IMG/VR virus record: IMGVR_UViG_3300009183_000128 | Location: 1 to 48,438 of that record | Strand: one strand, 5' to 3' | Length of the DNA stretch: 48,438 nt | DNA from: a virus | Notes under the pieces: model-generated | Seen by the model: only the letters and a program-made list of their open reading frames with translations | Told to the model about the DNA's origin: nothing | Database searches by the model: none | Translations under genes and position numbers: made by a program | Part shown: positions 16,499 through 27,600 of the stretch, one piece after another | Layout of the letters: each line of letters opens with the position of its first letter | Position numbering within the stretch: the stretch's first letter is position 1

Positions 16499-19400
16499 AT
16501 GGCTGATGTAAATGCTAATATTGGCGTACATATTGATACGTCGGCGGCACTGGCAGAACTTAAAAATCTCCAACGTCAATTAGCAACCTTCCATTCATCT
16601 GTAGCAAAAAGTAGCGCTGCCGCAGCAGCCGCTCAAAAAGGCTTACAGACCAATCTTTTAAATTCAATAAATGCAACGGGTAAATTCCGTGCACAAATGG
16701 GGTTAGTAAGAACCTCAACAGAATCATTTACTCACGCACTGGAGACTAATAAACTCTCTATGCGTGAGTATTTCCGTTATGCAGGCGGATCTACAAAAAC
16801 ATTTGGCAGATTATTTAAACAAGAATTTAACACAATTGGCAAAGTAGCCGAAGAGCGTGTTAAGAAAATGCAGACCCAGTATATAAAGATGGGTCGTGAT
16901 GCTTCTGGAGCAATGAAAGCAATTTCAATAACTCCAAATACAGTTAACATGAAAGACTACTCTACAAAATTAGCGGTAGCAGCACAAAAACAAGCACTAT
17001 TAAATCAACTATTAAAGCAAGGATCTACCAACCTTTTAAATTTTGGTAAAAATACACAATGGGCAGGACGCCAACTTATGGTTGGTTTTACAATTCCTCT
17101 TGCTTATTTTGGTACCGCCGCTGCTAAAACATTTATGGATCTTGAAAAACAAGCCATTAGATTTAAACGTGTTTATGGAGACATGTTTACTACCAGTGAT
17201 CAAACAAATAAAGCATTGGCTGAAGTACAATTACTTGCCGAAGAATTTACAAAGTATGGTGTTGCGGTTGCTAAAACAATGGAGATGGCAGCATCTGCTG
17301 CAGCAATGGGTAAAACAGGAGCAGACCTTACAGCCCAAGTAGCACAAGCAACTCGACTTGCAGTGCTTGGTGGGGTAGAACAAGAACAAGCATTAGAAAC
17401 AACAATATCAGTAACAAATGCTTTTGGTATAGCAGCAGAAGATTTAGCAAGCAAAATAAACTTCCTTAACGCAGTTGAAAACCAAACTGTAGTATCTATT
17501 GAAGACTTAACAGAGGCTATTCCTAAAGCAGGTCCAGTTGTTAAACAATTAGGCGGTACAGTAGAAGACTTAGCCTTCTTCTTAACAGCAATGAAAGAAG
17601 GCGGAATTAATGCATCAGAAGGTGCAAACGCCCTTAAGTCAGGTCTTGCCTCTTTAATTAATCCAAGTGAAAAAGCAAGCAAAATGCTTGCTAGCATGGG
17701 CATTAATATTAAAGCAATTGTTGAGGGTAATGCTGGAAACATTAAAGAAACAGTTATAGATTTTGCCCAAGCCCTAGACACTTTAGATCCCCTTAATCGT
17801 GCTCGTGCAATTGAGCAATTGTTTGGTAAGTTTCAATTTTCACGTCTATCAACACTATTTCAAAACGTAACAAAAGACGGAACACAGGCTGCCAGAGTAT
17901 TAGAACTTGCAGGGGCTTCAATTGAAGAACTTGCAATATTATCTGAGCGAGAATTAGGCGTATTAGAAGATGCAATTGGCACAGACTTTAAAGAATCTAT
18001 AGAAAAACTTAAACTTGCAATAGCCCCAATAGGTAAAGAATTTTTAAAAGCAGTTACACCAATTGCAAAAGCCCTTGGAGGATTTTTAGAAAAATTTAAT
18101 AATCTTGGAGACGGCACTAAAAAGTTTATTGTTGTAGCAACAACTCTTGTTGGTGTAATTGGACCAGTGTTATTGATGACCTTTGGTTTGCTTGCCAACG
18201 GTGTTGCAAACATAATAAAACTATTTATAACAATGCGCTCTGGATTTTTAAGGGCTGGAACAAATAGTAATCTTCTTGCACAGCAAACCCAATATTTAAA
18301 TAGCGAACAACTAGAAGCAGCCACAGTAGCGGCATCTTTAAATCAGGCTCATACACGTCTAACGCAATCATTTGCAGTAGAAACAACGGCAGTTAGATTA
18401 TTACGTCAAGCCTATATTGATGCAACCGTAGCAGCAACAAGATTTGCTATGGCAAATCCAGGTATGATGATGCCAGGTGGAAAGTTTACTCCTAAAAAGT
18501 TTGCAAGTGGTGTAGCCGAAGTTCCAGGAACTGGAAATAAAGATACTGTTCCTGCTTTATTGATGCCAGGCGAAGCGGTAATTCCAAAGAAAATTGCACA
18601 AGACAATAAATATGCACCAATTATTAATGCAATGGTTAATGGAACAATACAAGCATTTGGTGATGGAACTACTGGGGCTGAAAGGTTTAGATCCTTACCC
18701 GCAGGCACCAACCTAGATGAAGCAATCAACAGAATAAGAGAAAAAACAGCAGGTACTGGTGGCGGTGCAAACATGGTTGCTGGAGTAAGAGCAGGACAAC
18801 AAGCACAATATAATAGAGAAGACTCTTCTGTTTTACAAGCACTAAGTGGAAAAACTTCAGGAACACCAAATCAAACATTGCAAAAAGAAATAGAGTTAAA
18901 GTATGGCCGCAACTTAGGAGTAGATACTGAAGCACAACAAGCATACAAAAAGAACAGAAAAGGATTCCAAGAAATTCTTTCAAGAATTACTTATGATGAA
19001 AAATCTGGAAAATATATTTACAGTGATAAAAAAGGTATTATACAATCTACTTTTACTAAAGAACAACTTGACCGTCAAATAAAATATGCCTTTAAAGAAG
19101 CACCTAGCCAAAATGGAACGATGTCTAAGAGAAAAACTATTCCAGAGACACTTAATAGATATATTGGTAGACTTGGAAAAGCAGGAAGTGGTGCTCCACG
19201 AGAAGTAAGAGAATTAAGACAAAAATACAATCAAAAAACTGCTGGACTTGGTTTAGATAGAGAAAACCTTGCTCTTACTAAAGAACTAAGAAAACAGGGT
19301 TTGACAACAAATGAAATTAACAAATTTATGGGAAAGAAATCAGAATCCCATATATTTAAACCATTAGATCCAAAAACTAAATGGCAAAGTGGGCTTACAA

Positions 19401-22400
19401 TTTCTGATCATGAAGGCATTGGTCAATATTTAAACCGTGCTGGTAAAAAATCTGTTGGAAAACTTATTAATGATCCTAGAATATTAAAAGAACTAGGATA
19501 TACAGATAGAGATATTTCAAAATTAAAACAAAGTTATGCTTTTGCACAACAAGAAAGACAACCAACAAATGCAAAACAATTAGGACATCTTGCAAGAATA
19601 GCAGATCTTGAGGTTAGAGCCCACAATTCAGGTAAGGTAAATATTCCAAATATTTATCAGGCAAAAGGTATTCTTGGTGTATCAGCAGTAAGAACTCCAC
19701 AAATTTGGAAAGAACTTTCACAATCAATTATTAGACTTGGAAACAATCCAAATTTTGTAAATAAAAAAGCATATGCCGTTATGCAAAACAAAGAAGGAAT
19801 TCTTAATAATAAAGGCTTTACTCAATTTAGTTCTCAAAACACAGAACCAAGAAGTAGCAAAACGCCAACTAAAAATCCATCTCTTGACAACAGAGTTACA
19901 AATCTTAATCCAGCACAAGTAGCAAGTGTTCGTAAATTTGGAAAATTTGGACCAACACCAAAGGTTGCAGGGCTATCAGATGCTCCAAAAATTGATGCTA
20001 GAACATCACCAGGAATGGCTATTTCAGCAATAGAGAAACAATTCCGTTCTGAACAAAAATCATTAAGACGTCAAATTGAAAAGGTAGAGCAAAGAAGACT
20101 TGTTGCATTAAAACAAGAATTAAAAATAGTTGAAGACAAAAACAAACTTGCTACACAGGCAGCCCCATTAACAAAAGAAGACCTAAAAAATCAAAAACGT
20201 GAAGCAAGAGCACAAAGAGCACAAAGAGTTGGATCGGTTGCAGGTCCTGTTGCTGGAATTGCGGGTATTGGAGCAATGGCAGGATTTATGACTGGCAATA
20301 CTGGAGTTGGCACTGCAATGATGGGTGTTTCTGCTCTTGCAACAATTGCCCCTATGCTTACTAATCCACTTGGAATAGCAGTTGCAGCAGCAGCCACACT
20401 TGCTGGAGGATTTTTCTTATTAAATAAACGAATGGCTGATGCAAGGAAAAAACAAATAGAGTATATTGACTCTGTAACATCAGGAACTAAACAAATGCAA
20501 AAGGTTGGTGAATTAACTGGCAAGGTTGGAGCATCACAAATTGCACAAAAACAAAGAGAAACTGGTGCAAGAGTAAATGAATTTAGAACTGGATATGATC
20601 GGGGTGGAAATCAATTTGGCACTAACTTCTTGGCATCTGATATTGGCAAACAAATATTTAAAGGATTTAATGATACTGTAGCAAAAGATGGACCAAAGGC
20701 TGCTAAATTATTAGCAACACAACTTTCAACTTATATTTCTGATGGAGTCATGTCGGCAGAACAAGCAAACAGTGTAGCAAGAGTAATTGGTATTAATCTT
20801 GGAGATATGTCTATAACTTCACAAATAAATGGTACATTAAGAGAACTTGTTGGTCCAGACGGGCAAGACTTATTAAAAGATCCACTTAAGGTAAGAGTAA
20901 ATATTATTACTCAACAAAATGAAAATACTCAAGATATAGTAAATGCAGCAAAGATAGATGGCGGGGATAATCGAGACAATTTAATTGCTGCTGCTGCAGT
21001 CTCGGCAACAAGAAATTTACAAATAACCCAGGCACAAAGAGATGCCCAATATCAAACCAACCAAGCGATTATTGATGGTTTAGAAAAACAAAAAGCAGCA
21101 ACCACAGACAAAACAAAACAATTACAATTAGAGAATCAAATTGTTGCTGCAAAAACAAAACAAAAATCAGAAGATGCACTTCTTGCAGAAAAAAATAAAC
21201 AAAACCTTAAAAATGCAGGAACCGATGCTAAATCAATTGGACCTGAAACTTATATAAAAACTTTACGTGATAGTATTAAAATAAGTCAAAAGGATAATCC
21301 ATTTAAACAAACATTCCTTGACGCAATGTCAGATCTGAAAGATGAATCACTAGAACTTAAAATAACAACAGCAGTAGAGGGTGGACTATTAGGTCCAAAA
21401 ACAGCAATAGACTTGGTAAAAATATTTGCGGGGGAAAAAGATTCCGAAGCAAAAATTAATAAAATTATAGATACAACATTAACATCACAAGATCCAGGAG
21501 TTTTTGCTACGTTTGTGAGTATTATAACTGGCAAAGATATAACACCTAAAATAAAATTAGATATTTTAACAGATCAAGAAAATTTTGAAGACATTACTAA
21601 TGTATTAAATAAATTAAAAGATTTTGATGGAGATGCCTTAAACCTTGAAGTTTTAGTAAACAAAGAGGGAGCAAATGGATTAGCGACACTTGCAAAACAA
21701 TTTAAGACAATAGAAAAAATTAAAAGTCCAATAACCTTAAAGACTGTAAATGAAATAGCAACAATTACCAGCGACCCTAATTTAGATATGTCTGGCTTAG
21801 TTTCTATTTGGGAGAAATATGCAAATTCAACTAATGAAATAAAGAAAACCGTAATACAAGAATATATTGCTGTTTATAAAAGTATTGGTGATAAAGAAGC
21901 AAAAGATTTAATAAATAGTCAACTTTCAGCAAGTGGATCACCAGACAATATGGATCGAAAAAGAGCAGCACTAGAGGCAAAATATTTTAATAAAGATGGC
22001 ACAGTAAATGCTCCAGCGGTAGCAGCCGCATTAGTTTCACAACGTGCTGCTGTAGGACCAAATACAATTCCAGAAGGTGGGCTTGGCGGTAAGGGCGGTA
22101 GTGGATCAAGAGACACCACACTTGATGATCTTTTAAGACAACTAAAATTAACAAGAGATGCAAGCATTGATGCACAAGGTGGATTAAAAGAACTTAAAAG
22201 AGTGTTTAATGATGCAGGTGGGGATGTGGTAAAATTTTCGGGAGTTATAGAACAACTCAACGCTATGGGTGCTGACACAGGGTTTATTGACTTTGTTTCT
22301 GGCTTAGATAATAAAACTCAGGCAACATACCTTAATGTTGACCTTCTTAAAAAAGGAATTGTAGAACTTACCGATGAAGGTAAAAAAGCAATGGCCTTAT

Positions 22401-23974
22401 ATAAAGAAGCAGCGCTAGGTGCTTTTTATGCTAGTTCAGATTCAGAAATTGCAGATTTAAATGCACAAATTGATGGTTTTAAGAGATTGACTAAGGCTGG
22501 AGTTGGTGTTGCAGATAGTTTAAAGTTAATTGCAAATGCAGAACAAATGAGAGCGCTTGCTCAAGCAAAAACTCCTACTGAACTTAATAATTTAATTAAA
22601 AAATATAAAGATTTAACAACAGCACAACTTGCTTATTTAATTCAAACTGATCCAGCACAAGCGTTTAAAAATAGAATGGAAGAAACCTTAAAGTATTATG
22701 ATTTTCTTGAAAGAGAAGCAAGGGCTTCTGTTAAATTAGAAATTGATAGAATCAATGATCTTATTGATGCAAATGATAGATTAATTGAAACACAAGAAAG
22801 GGCTATTGAAGAAAGTATTAATAGACCAATTGATAAATTTAATCAAGACTTGGCTGTAATTGACAGGTCTATTGCAAAAATTAATGACAAATATGATGCA
22901 CAGGAAAAGGCTCTTCAAACAATATCAGATATTAATGATGATATTGCTAATAGAGAATCATCAAGAATTACAATTGCCGATGCCTTAACTAGGGGAGATA
23001 TCTCTGCTGCAGCAAAAGCAATACAAGAGCGAAGAGCAGAAGAAGCAAGAAAGGCAAAAGAAAAAAGTTCAAACTTATTACAAATTGCAAAAGAAAAAGA
23101 AATTGCTAAACTAACAAATTCCAACGGTTTAACAAAAGTACAGATTGAAGAAAAAATATATTCTCTTGAACAACAAAGAATACCTCTTGTTGCCGCAATT
23201 GTAGCACTACAAGATAAAAATTACACACTTCAAAATGTTACATTACGTGCACAGGAAGACTCTTTAAAGGCAACACTTAAAGGTATTGATGCTGCAAGGT
23301 TTGCATATGAGCAACAGTCAATTGCTATAGAGGGGGCAAACTGGAAAGCAAAAGGCTTTAATGATATTTTATTAGTTGCTGAAGCCACTCTTTTAAGAAT
23401 GAAAGCCATTTGGGATTCAATGAACCAAGCAAATGCAAAACAAATTGAAAAAAGTACATTTGACAATATTGGTACTACGGTTAAAGCCCCAAACTCTGTT
23501 AGCGGAGTAAGCAATATAGCAACTGAAATTTCTAAGTATGTTAGTGAACTGTCTGCAGAAACTATTAGTAAAAAATATATTAACGCAGCACAAGCCGAAC
23601 AATATATTATTGATCAAAAGATAAACTCTTTGGGTCTTGGTCCAAAATATGCAGGAATGCTAAAAGGATCTTTTGGTATGTCTGTAGGAGGAATGGTTCC
23701 AAAATATTTTGCTTCAGGTGGTTATTCTAAAGGTACCGACACAATTCCAACAATGCTTACTCCTGGAGAATTTATTGTTCGTAAAAATGCTGTTGATTCT
23801 TTTGGGGTAAATAATCTCAATAAAATAAATGACGGCTCTTACGGTGGATCTTCAGTGTATAATTATAGTCTAAACGTTAATGTTAAGTCTGACTCAAGTC
23901 CCGACGATATTGCAAGGACCGTTATGACACAAATTAGACGAATAGACAATCAAAGAATTAAGGGGCAAAAATAA
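16499..23974 (+). CDS. Tail tape measure protein
   Basis: Sets tail length and is ejected with the DNA. At 2491 residues it would specify a tail of about 370 nm at the usual 0.15 nm per residue. Order of parts: a coiled N-terminus; a TP901-type tape measure core (about 180-460); a hydrophobic segment (about 541-575); a first G-x-x-DT-(V/I)-P...PGE motif near 668-700; a long basic helical middle; a second hydrophobic stretch (about 1248-1312); more coiled regions; and a second copy of the PGE motif near 2404-2430, close to the C-terminus. AGAGGTG precedes the ATG. The next gene overlaps its stop codon by one base. Confidence 0.95.
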   Translation: MADVNANIGVHIDTSAALAELKNLQRQLATFHSSVAKSSAAAAAAQKGLQTNLLNSINATGKFRAQMGLVRTSTESFTHALETNKLSMREYFRYAGGSTKTFGRLFKQEFNTIGKVAEERVKKMQTQYIKMGRDASGAMKAISITPNTVNMKDYSTKLAVAAQKQALLNQLLKQGSTNLLNFGKNTQWAGRQLMVGFTIPLAYFGTAAAKTFMDLEKQAIRFKRVYGDMFTTSDQTNKALAEVQLLAEEFTKYGVAVAKTMEMAASAAAMGKTGADLTAQVAQATRLAVLGGVEQEQALETTISVTNAFGIAAEDLASKINFLNAVENQTVVSIEDLTEAIPKAGPVVKQLGGTVEDLAFFLTAMKEGGINASEGANALKSGLASLINPSEKASKMLASMGINIKAIVEGNAGNIKETVIDFAQALDTLDPLNRARAIEQLFGKFQFSRLSTLFQNVTKDGTQAARVLELAGASIEELAILSERELGVLEDAIGTDFKESIEKLKLAIAPIGKEFLKAVTPIAKALGGFLEKFNNLGDGTKKFIVVATTLVGVIGPVLLMTFGLLANGVANIIKLFITMRSGFLRAGTNSNLLAQQTQYLNSEQLEAATVAASLNQAHTRLTQSFAVETTAVRLLRQAYIDATVAATRFAMANPGMMMPGGKFTPKKFASGVAEVPGTGNKDTVPALLMPGEAVIPKKIAQDNKYAPIINAMVNGTIQAFGDGTTGAERFRSLPAGTNLDEAINRIREKTAGTGGGANMVAGVRAGQQAQYNREDSSVLQALSGKTSGTPNQTLQKEIELKYGRNLGVDTEAQQAYKKNRKGFQEILSRITYDEKSGKYIYSDKKGIIQSTFTKEQLDRQIKYAFKEAPSQNGTMSKRKTIPETLNRYIGRLGKAGSGAPREVRELRQKYNQKTAGLGLDRENLALTKELRKQGLTTNEINKFMGKKSESHIFKPLDPKTKWQSGLTISDHEGIGQYLNRAGKKSVGKLINDPRILKELGYTDRDISKLKQSYAFAQQERQPTNAKQLGHLARIADLEVRAHNSGKVNIPNIYQAKGILGVSAVRTPQIWKELSQSIIRLGNNPNFVNKKAYAVMQNKEGILNNKGFTQFSSQNTEPRSSKTPTKNPSLDNRVTNLNPAQVASVRKFGKFGPTPKVAGLSDAPKIDARTSPGMAISAIEKQFRSEQKSLRRQIEKVEQRRLVALKQELKIVEDKNKLATQAAPLTKEDLKNQKREARAQRAQRVGSVAGPVAGIAGIGAMAGFMTGNTGVGTAMMGVSALATIAPMLTNPLGIAVAAAATLAGGFFLLNKRMADARKKQIEYIDSVTSGTKQMQKVGELTGKVGASQIAQKQRETGARVNEFRTGYDRGGNQFGTNFLASDIGKQIFKGFNDTVAKDGPKAAKLLATQLSTYISDGVMSAEQANSVARVIGINLGDMSITSQINGTLRELVGPDGQDLLKDPLKVRVNIITQQNENTQDIVNAAKIDGGDNRDNLIAAAAVSATRNLQITQAQRDAQYQTNQAIIDGLEKQKAATTDKTKQLQLENQIVAAKTKQKSEDALLAEKNKQNLKNAGTDAKSIGPETYIKTLRDSIKISQKDNPFKQTFLDAMSDLKDESLELKITTAVEGGLLGPKTAIDLVKIFAGEKDSEAKINKIIDTTLTSQDPGVFATFVSIITGKDITPKIKLDILTDQENFEDITNVLNKLKDFDGDALNLEVLVNKEGANGLATLAKQFKTIEKIKSPITLKTVNEIATITSDPNLDMSGLVSIWEKYANSTNEIKKTVIQEYIAVYKSIGDKEAKDLINSQLSASGSPDNMDRKRAALEAKYFNKDGTVNAPAVAAALVSQRAAVGPNTIPEGGLGGKGGSGSRDTTLDDLLRQLKLTRDASIDAQGGLKELKRVFNDAGGDVVKFSGVIEQLNAMGADTGFIDFVSGLDNKTQATYLNVDLLKKGIVELTDEGKKAMALYKEAALGAFYASSDSEIADLNAQIDGFKRLTKAGVGVADSLKLIANAEQMRALAQAKTPTELNNLIKKYKDLTTAQLAYLIQTDPAQAFKNRMEETLKYYDFLEREARASVKLEIDRINDLIDANDRLIETQERAIEESINRPIDKFNQDLAVIDRSIAKINDKYDAQEKALQTISDINDDIANRESSRITIADALTRGDISAAAKAIQERRAEEARKAKEKSSNLLQIAKEKEIAKLTNSNGLTKVQIEEKIYSLEQQRIPLVAAIVALQDKNYTLQNVTLRAQEDSLKATLKGIDAARFAYEQQSIAIEGANWKAKGFNDILLVAEATLLRMKAIWDSMNQANAKQIEKSTFDNIGTTVKAPNSVSGVSNIATEISKYVSELSAETISKKYINAAQAEQYIIDQKINSLGLGPKYAGMLKGSFGMSVGGMVPKYFASGGYSKGTDTIPTMLTPGEFIVRKNAVDSFGVNNLNKINDGSYGGSSVYNYSLNVNVKSDSSPDDIARTVMTQIRRIDNQRIKGQK

Positions 23975-24615
23975 TGGCAACCTCAGCGTATATTTCGGGT
24001 AGAAAGAGGTATCAAAGACCACAATCAATTCTATGGTCAGAGAATGCGGGAACCCTGAGTAATGGCCTTTACGTGCCAACTGGACAAGAAATAGGGGCTA
24101 ATTCAAGCCTTACCACAGGCGGTATTAATCAATTTTTAATATTATCAGATCACAACAGAGAAGACATGTCCTTTAACTCAGAAAGAATTGAAAAACGAGA
24201 AAGAACTATCAATGGTAGGATGAGGTCTTATCATATTGCAGATAAACTTACCATGAATGTATCTTGGAATAATTTGCCATCCCGTGCATATTCTGACAAA
24301 GCAGATTTTGCTTCAACTGGATTATCTCCTAATAAAGGAACAAGTTCGGAGTTTACTGCAGATGGTGGAGCAGGAGGAGTTGAGGTTTTAGATTGGTATG
24401 AGAATCATCAAGGTCCTTTTTGGATGTATTTAGCATATGATAAATATACTAATTTTCCAGTTAATGGAGAAACCACAGATGCATCTTTTGGACACCTAGG
24501 TAAATACAATCAAATTGTAGAAGTTTATTTTTCTGATTTTAACTACAGCGTTGTCAAACGTGGCGGAACAAATCACGACCTTTGGAATATTTCGGTATCT
24601 CTGGAAGAGGTTTAA
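23974..24615 (+). CDS. Probable distal tail or tail tip protein
   Basis: A 213-residue protein overlapping the tape measure stop (TAATG) with AAGGGG upstream. Genes in this position commonly encode the distal tail protein that joins the tube to the tip. It has predicted beta structure with HIADKLTMNVSWNNLPSRAY and a DWYENHQGPFWMYLAYD segment resembling proteins of this class. The fold assignment is mine by eye. The next gene starts just past its stop. Confidence 0.6.
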   Translation: MATSAYISGRKRYQRPQSILWSENAGTLSNGLYVPTGQEIGANSSLTTGGINQFLILSDHNREDMSFNSERIEKRERTINGRMRSYHIADKLTMNVSWNNLPSRAYSDKADFASTGLSPNKGTSSEFTADGGAGGVEVLDWYENHQGPFWMYLAYDKYTNFPVNGETTDASFGHLGKYNQIVEVYFSDFNYSVVKRGGTNHDLWNISVSLEEV

Positions 24616-24616
24616 A

Positions 24617-27600
24617 TTGTTTGTAAGTCAAGAATTAAAAACTCATTTTGAAACATCTCCAACAATTCAAACAAGATCTTTAGTTCTTGCTGAATGGAAC
24701 ATGAACATGCCAGATAATATTTTTTATGTTGGAAACTATAGATATAGACCTACTGGGGATGAGATTAAATTTCAAACACTACCGTCATCTTTTGACTCAC
24801 TAGATGCTGGAGATTACTACACAGATGCTACAGATTCTGAAATATCTATAAATGGTGGGGTAGATGATCAAGACCTTCCACAACTATTTACATCAATAGA
24901 GCAAAAAAGAAAACTATTGTACTCATTAGAAGATTGTTTAAAACCATTTAGACCAAGGTCTGGAATTAACAAGCCTTTGTTTTTTGATAGAAGCAATCAA
25001 TATCTTTCAAACTCTGGAGTGTTTATGGCACAAAGACCTAGATACTACATGTCCTCTAGGTATGATGAATTTAAATATTGGAACTCTTACAGAAAAGAAA
25101 ACAATGTAGAACGTGGTATTGCAAAAAATATTTTAAATGGTTTTTATTACATTGATGATGCTGTGCCGTTTGTGGTCTATAAAGAGCAAGTACCAACAAA
25201 TAGAATTGTAATTAAAATGCAAACAAACATTGGCAATGTAGACTTACAAGATTTTATTAATTTTTCTTCAGTAAATGCAGATCCTTTTTTTGGAGAATTA
25301 AACAAGACTACTCCTAAAAGATGGAAAGTTCAATATTTAAAAAATAATAATTGGGTAGATGCATATTCATTTAATGAAAACTCTACAAGGTCAGACGGTA
25401 GCCCTATAATTGGATCAGACGGATATGTAGAACTAGAGTATGGGTTAATAATTCCAAGTGAGTATGCCGATACTTTTGTTTTTGCAGAGACGTATTCTTC
25501 AACTACCCTGCTTCCTGAATCTTCAATAAACGGCTACGCTTATCTTGTTTTAGAAACAAGCAACGGTATAGGAACATATCATGTCTGGAATAGTACAAGT
25601 CAGGCCTATGAAACATTTACTCCTACCTACGGATGGACAATTGGATCTGAGTCCATAAATCCAAAAACTAATTTTGTAAAAGATCTTGTATCGCCAGGAC
25701 TTTTTGTAGATCCAACAAGTGGAGAGTCTAGATACAGGGAGTTTGCATACATTCGTGGTATTAGAATTGTTGCAGAAATAATGAATAAAAAAGATTCAAC
25801 CTTTGATTTAATTGAGATGTCTCCAAGACTAGTTGTTGATGTTTCTGATGAAGTTATAAGTTACAACATAAAAAAATCTCTTTCAGATCTTGGAAACACC
25901 GCTTTGCCAGTTGGACAACTTTTAGCATCTACTGGATCTATTTCTATTTTTGATGCAGAGCAAGCGTTTAATCCAATTAACACAAATAGTATTATTAGCG
26001 ACTATTTAAGAAAAAATATTAAGTTTACTTTTTATGAAAAAATTCTTAATGTAGAAAACTATGATTATTGCGTACCCATAAAAACCTTGTACTCAGAAGG
26101 CATGCCCCAGTCTGATGTAACTGGAGGTAGTTTATCTTTAGAGTTAAGAGATTTTTATTTCTTTTTAGAGTCTATGCCAGCACCAAGAATGCTTGTTACA
26201 AATGTATCACTTAGTTATGCTATTTGTTTATTGCTAGATTATATTGGATTTGCTAATTATTCTTTTAAGAGAGTTATCGACGAACAAGACCCCATAATTC
26301 CTTATTTATTTATAGCACCAGATCAAAATGTTGCTGAAGTTTTAAACCAACTTGCAGTAGCAACACAAACATCAATGTTTTTTGATGAATATAATAATTT
26401 TATTGTAATGAGCAAAGACTATTTAATGCCAACAGAATCTCAAAGAAGTACAAATATCCAGTTGCTTGGAAACAATAATCAGTCAGTTTCTGGCATTATT
26501 GAAAATCAAACAACATCAAATATACCAAACATTATTGCAATAACTGCTGAAGATAAAACAATATTTAATGATGGCAAAATAAATTATACAACAAGATATA
26601 TTCAAAGATCTTATGGATCTATTAATCAAGCAAATGTTCTTGATCAAGACAAAACTTGGGTCTATAAACCGTCTTTGCTTTGGGAAGTTTCTGGAACTAA
26701 TGAAACAAAAACAATAAATGAATCAGTATCTAAATCAGATAATTATATTTTAGCAGCAATGCCATTAAATTCAAATTTATCTAGCGCATTGCCAACTGTT
26801 TTTGGTAATTCAGTTATTAATAACACAATTGATATTGGAGAAAATGTATACTTTTTAACAAGAAATCAGGGGTATTTTTATTCAAATGGAGAAATTATAA
26901 GATATGATGCCGTGCAATACAGCATTACTGGAGTTGGAAACGTATACATTTCTAATAACCAAGAGTATCAAAAATATTTTGCAACCCTTCCTTTTAACGG
27001 TAAAATATATCCAACTGGCCTTATTCGTATTTTTTCAACACCATATTACGAGTCAATTGGTTCTTTAACAAGGTTGCAAGCAGGAGAAGTTTATGAACAC
27101 GGTCGTGGTCAATTTGGAACTCAAATAACTTCTCATTTTGCAGGAATAAATCCTTATTGGTCTGATAAAGACAACGTTCGTGGAATAGAGATGCAGTCTC
27201 AATATTTATTTACAACAGAACTTAATCCTACAATACCCGCAACATCTGTAGGTGCTGCAGGAATTAGTAATGACTTAGCAAAACAAGCATCTAGAAATGG
27301 AATTATTAAAAATTCAAATGCTACAAATTTTTTAACAGAAACAGAAGTAAATCAATTATCATCAACTAAGGCTGGAGTTGTTCAGGCTTCTGCTTTAATT
27401 ATTAATGGCCCATCATTTAAAACCACAGAAACCCCTATTAATTTTGTTTCTTATGTTTATAAGAACTTAAATAGTGCTTTTAAAGCATTTGGAACTAGGG
27501 TTAGAATTGTTGGTAAAATAGAAAACAATGAAGTAAGAGGGCAAACCCCAATTGGAAGCATGCCCTACTATCAACTTGGTGCAATACAGCCAAATCAAAA

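Noticed and set aside
17200-18774. Several minus-strand open frames across the tape measure gene
   Set aside because: They mirror the reading frame of a continuous 2491-residue protein, lack ribosome sites and match no family. All supported genes are on the + strand.
24551-24616. Upstream extension of the tail hub gene from TTG at 24551
   Set aside because: It would overlap the previous gene by 65 bases without a ribosome site. TTG at 24617 has GGAAGAGG at good spacing and lies right after the stop.
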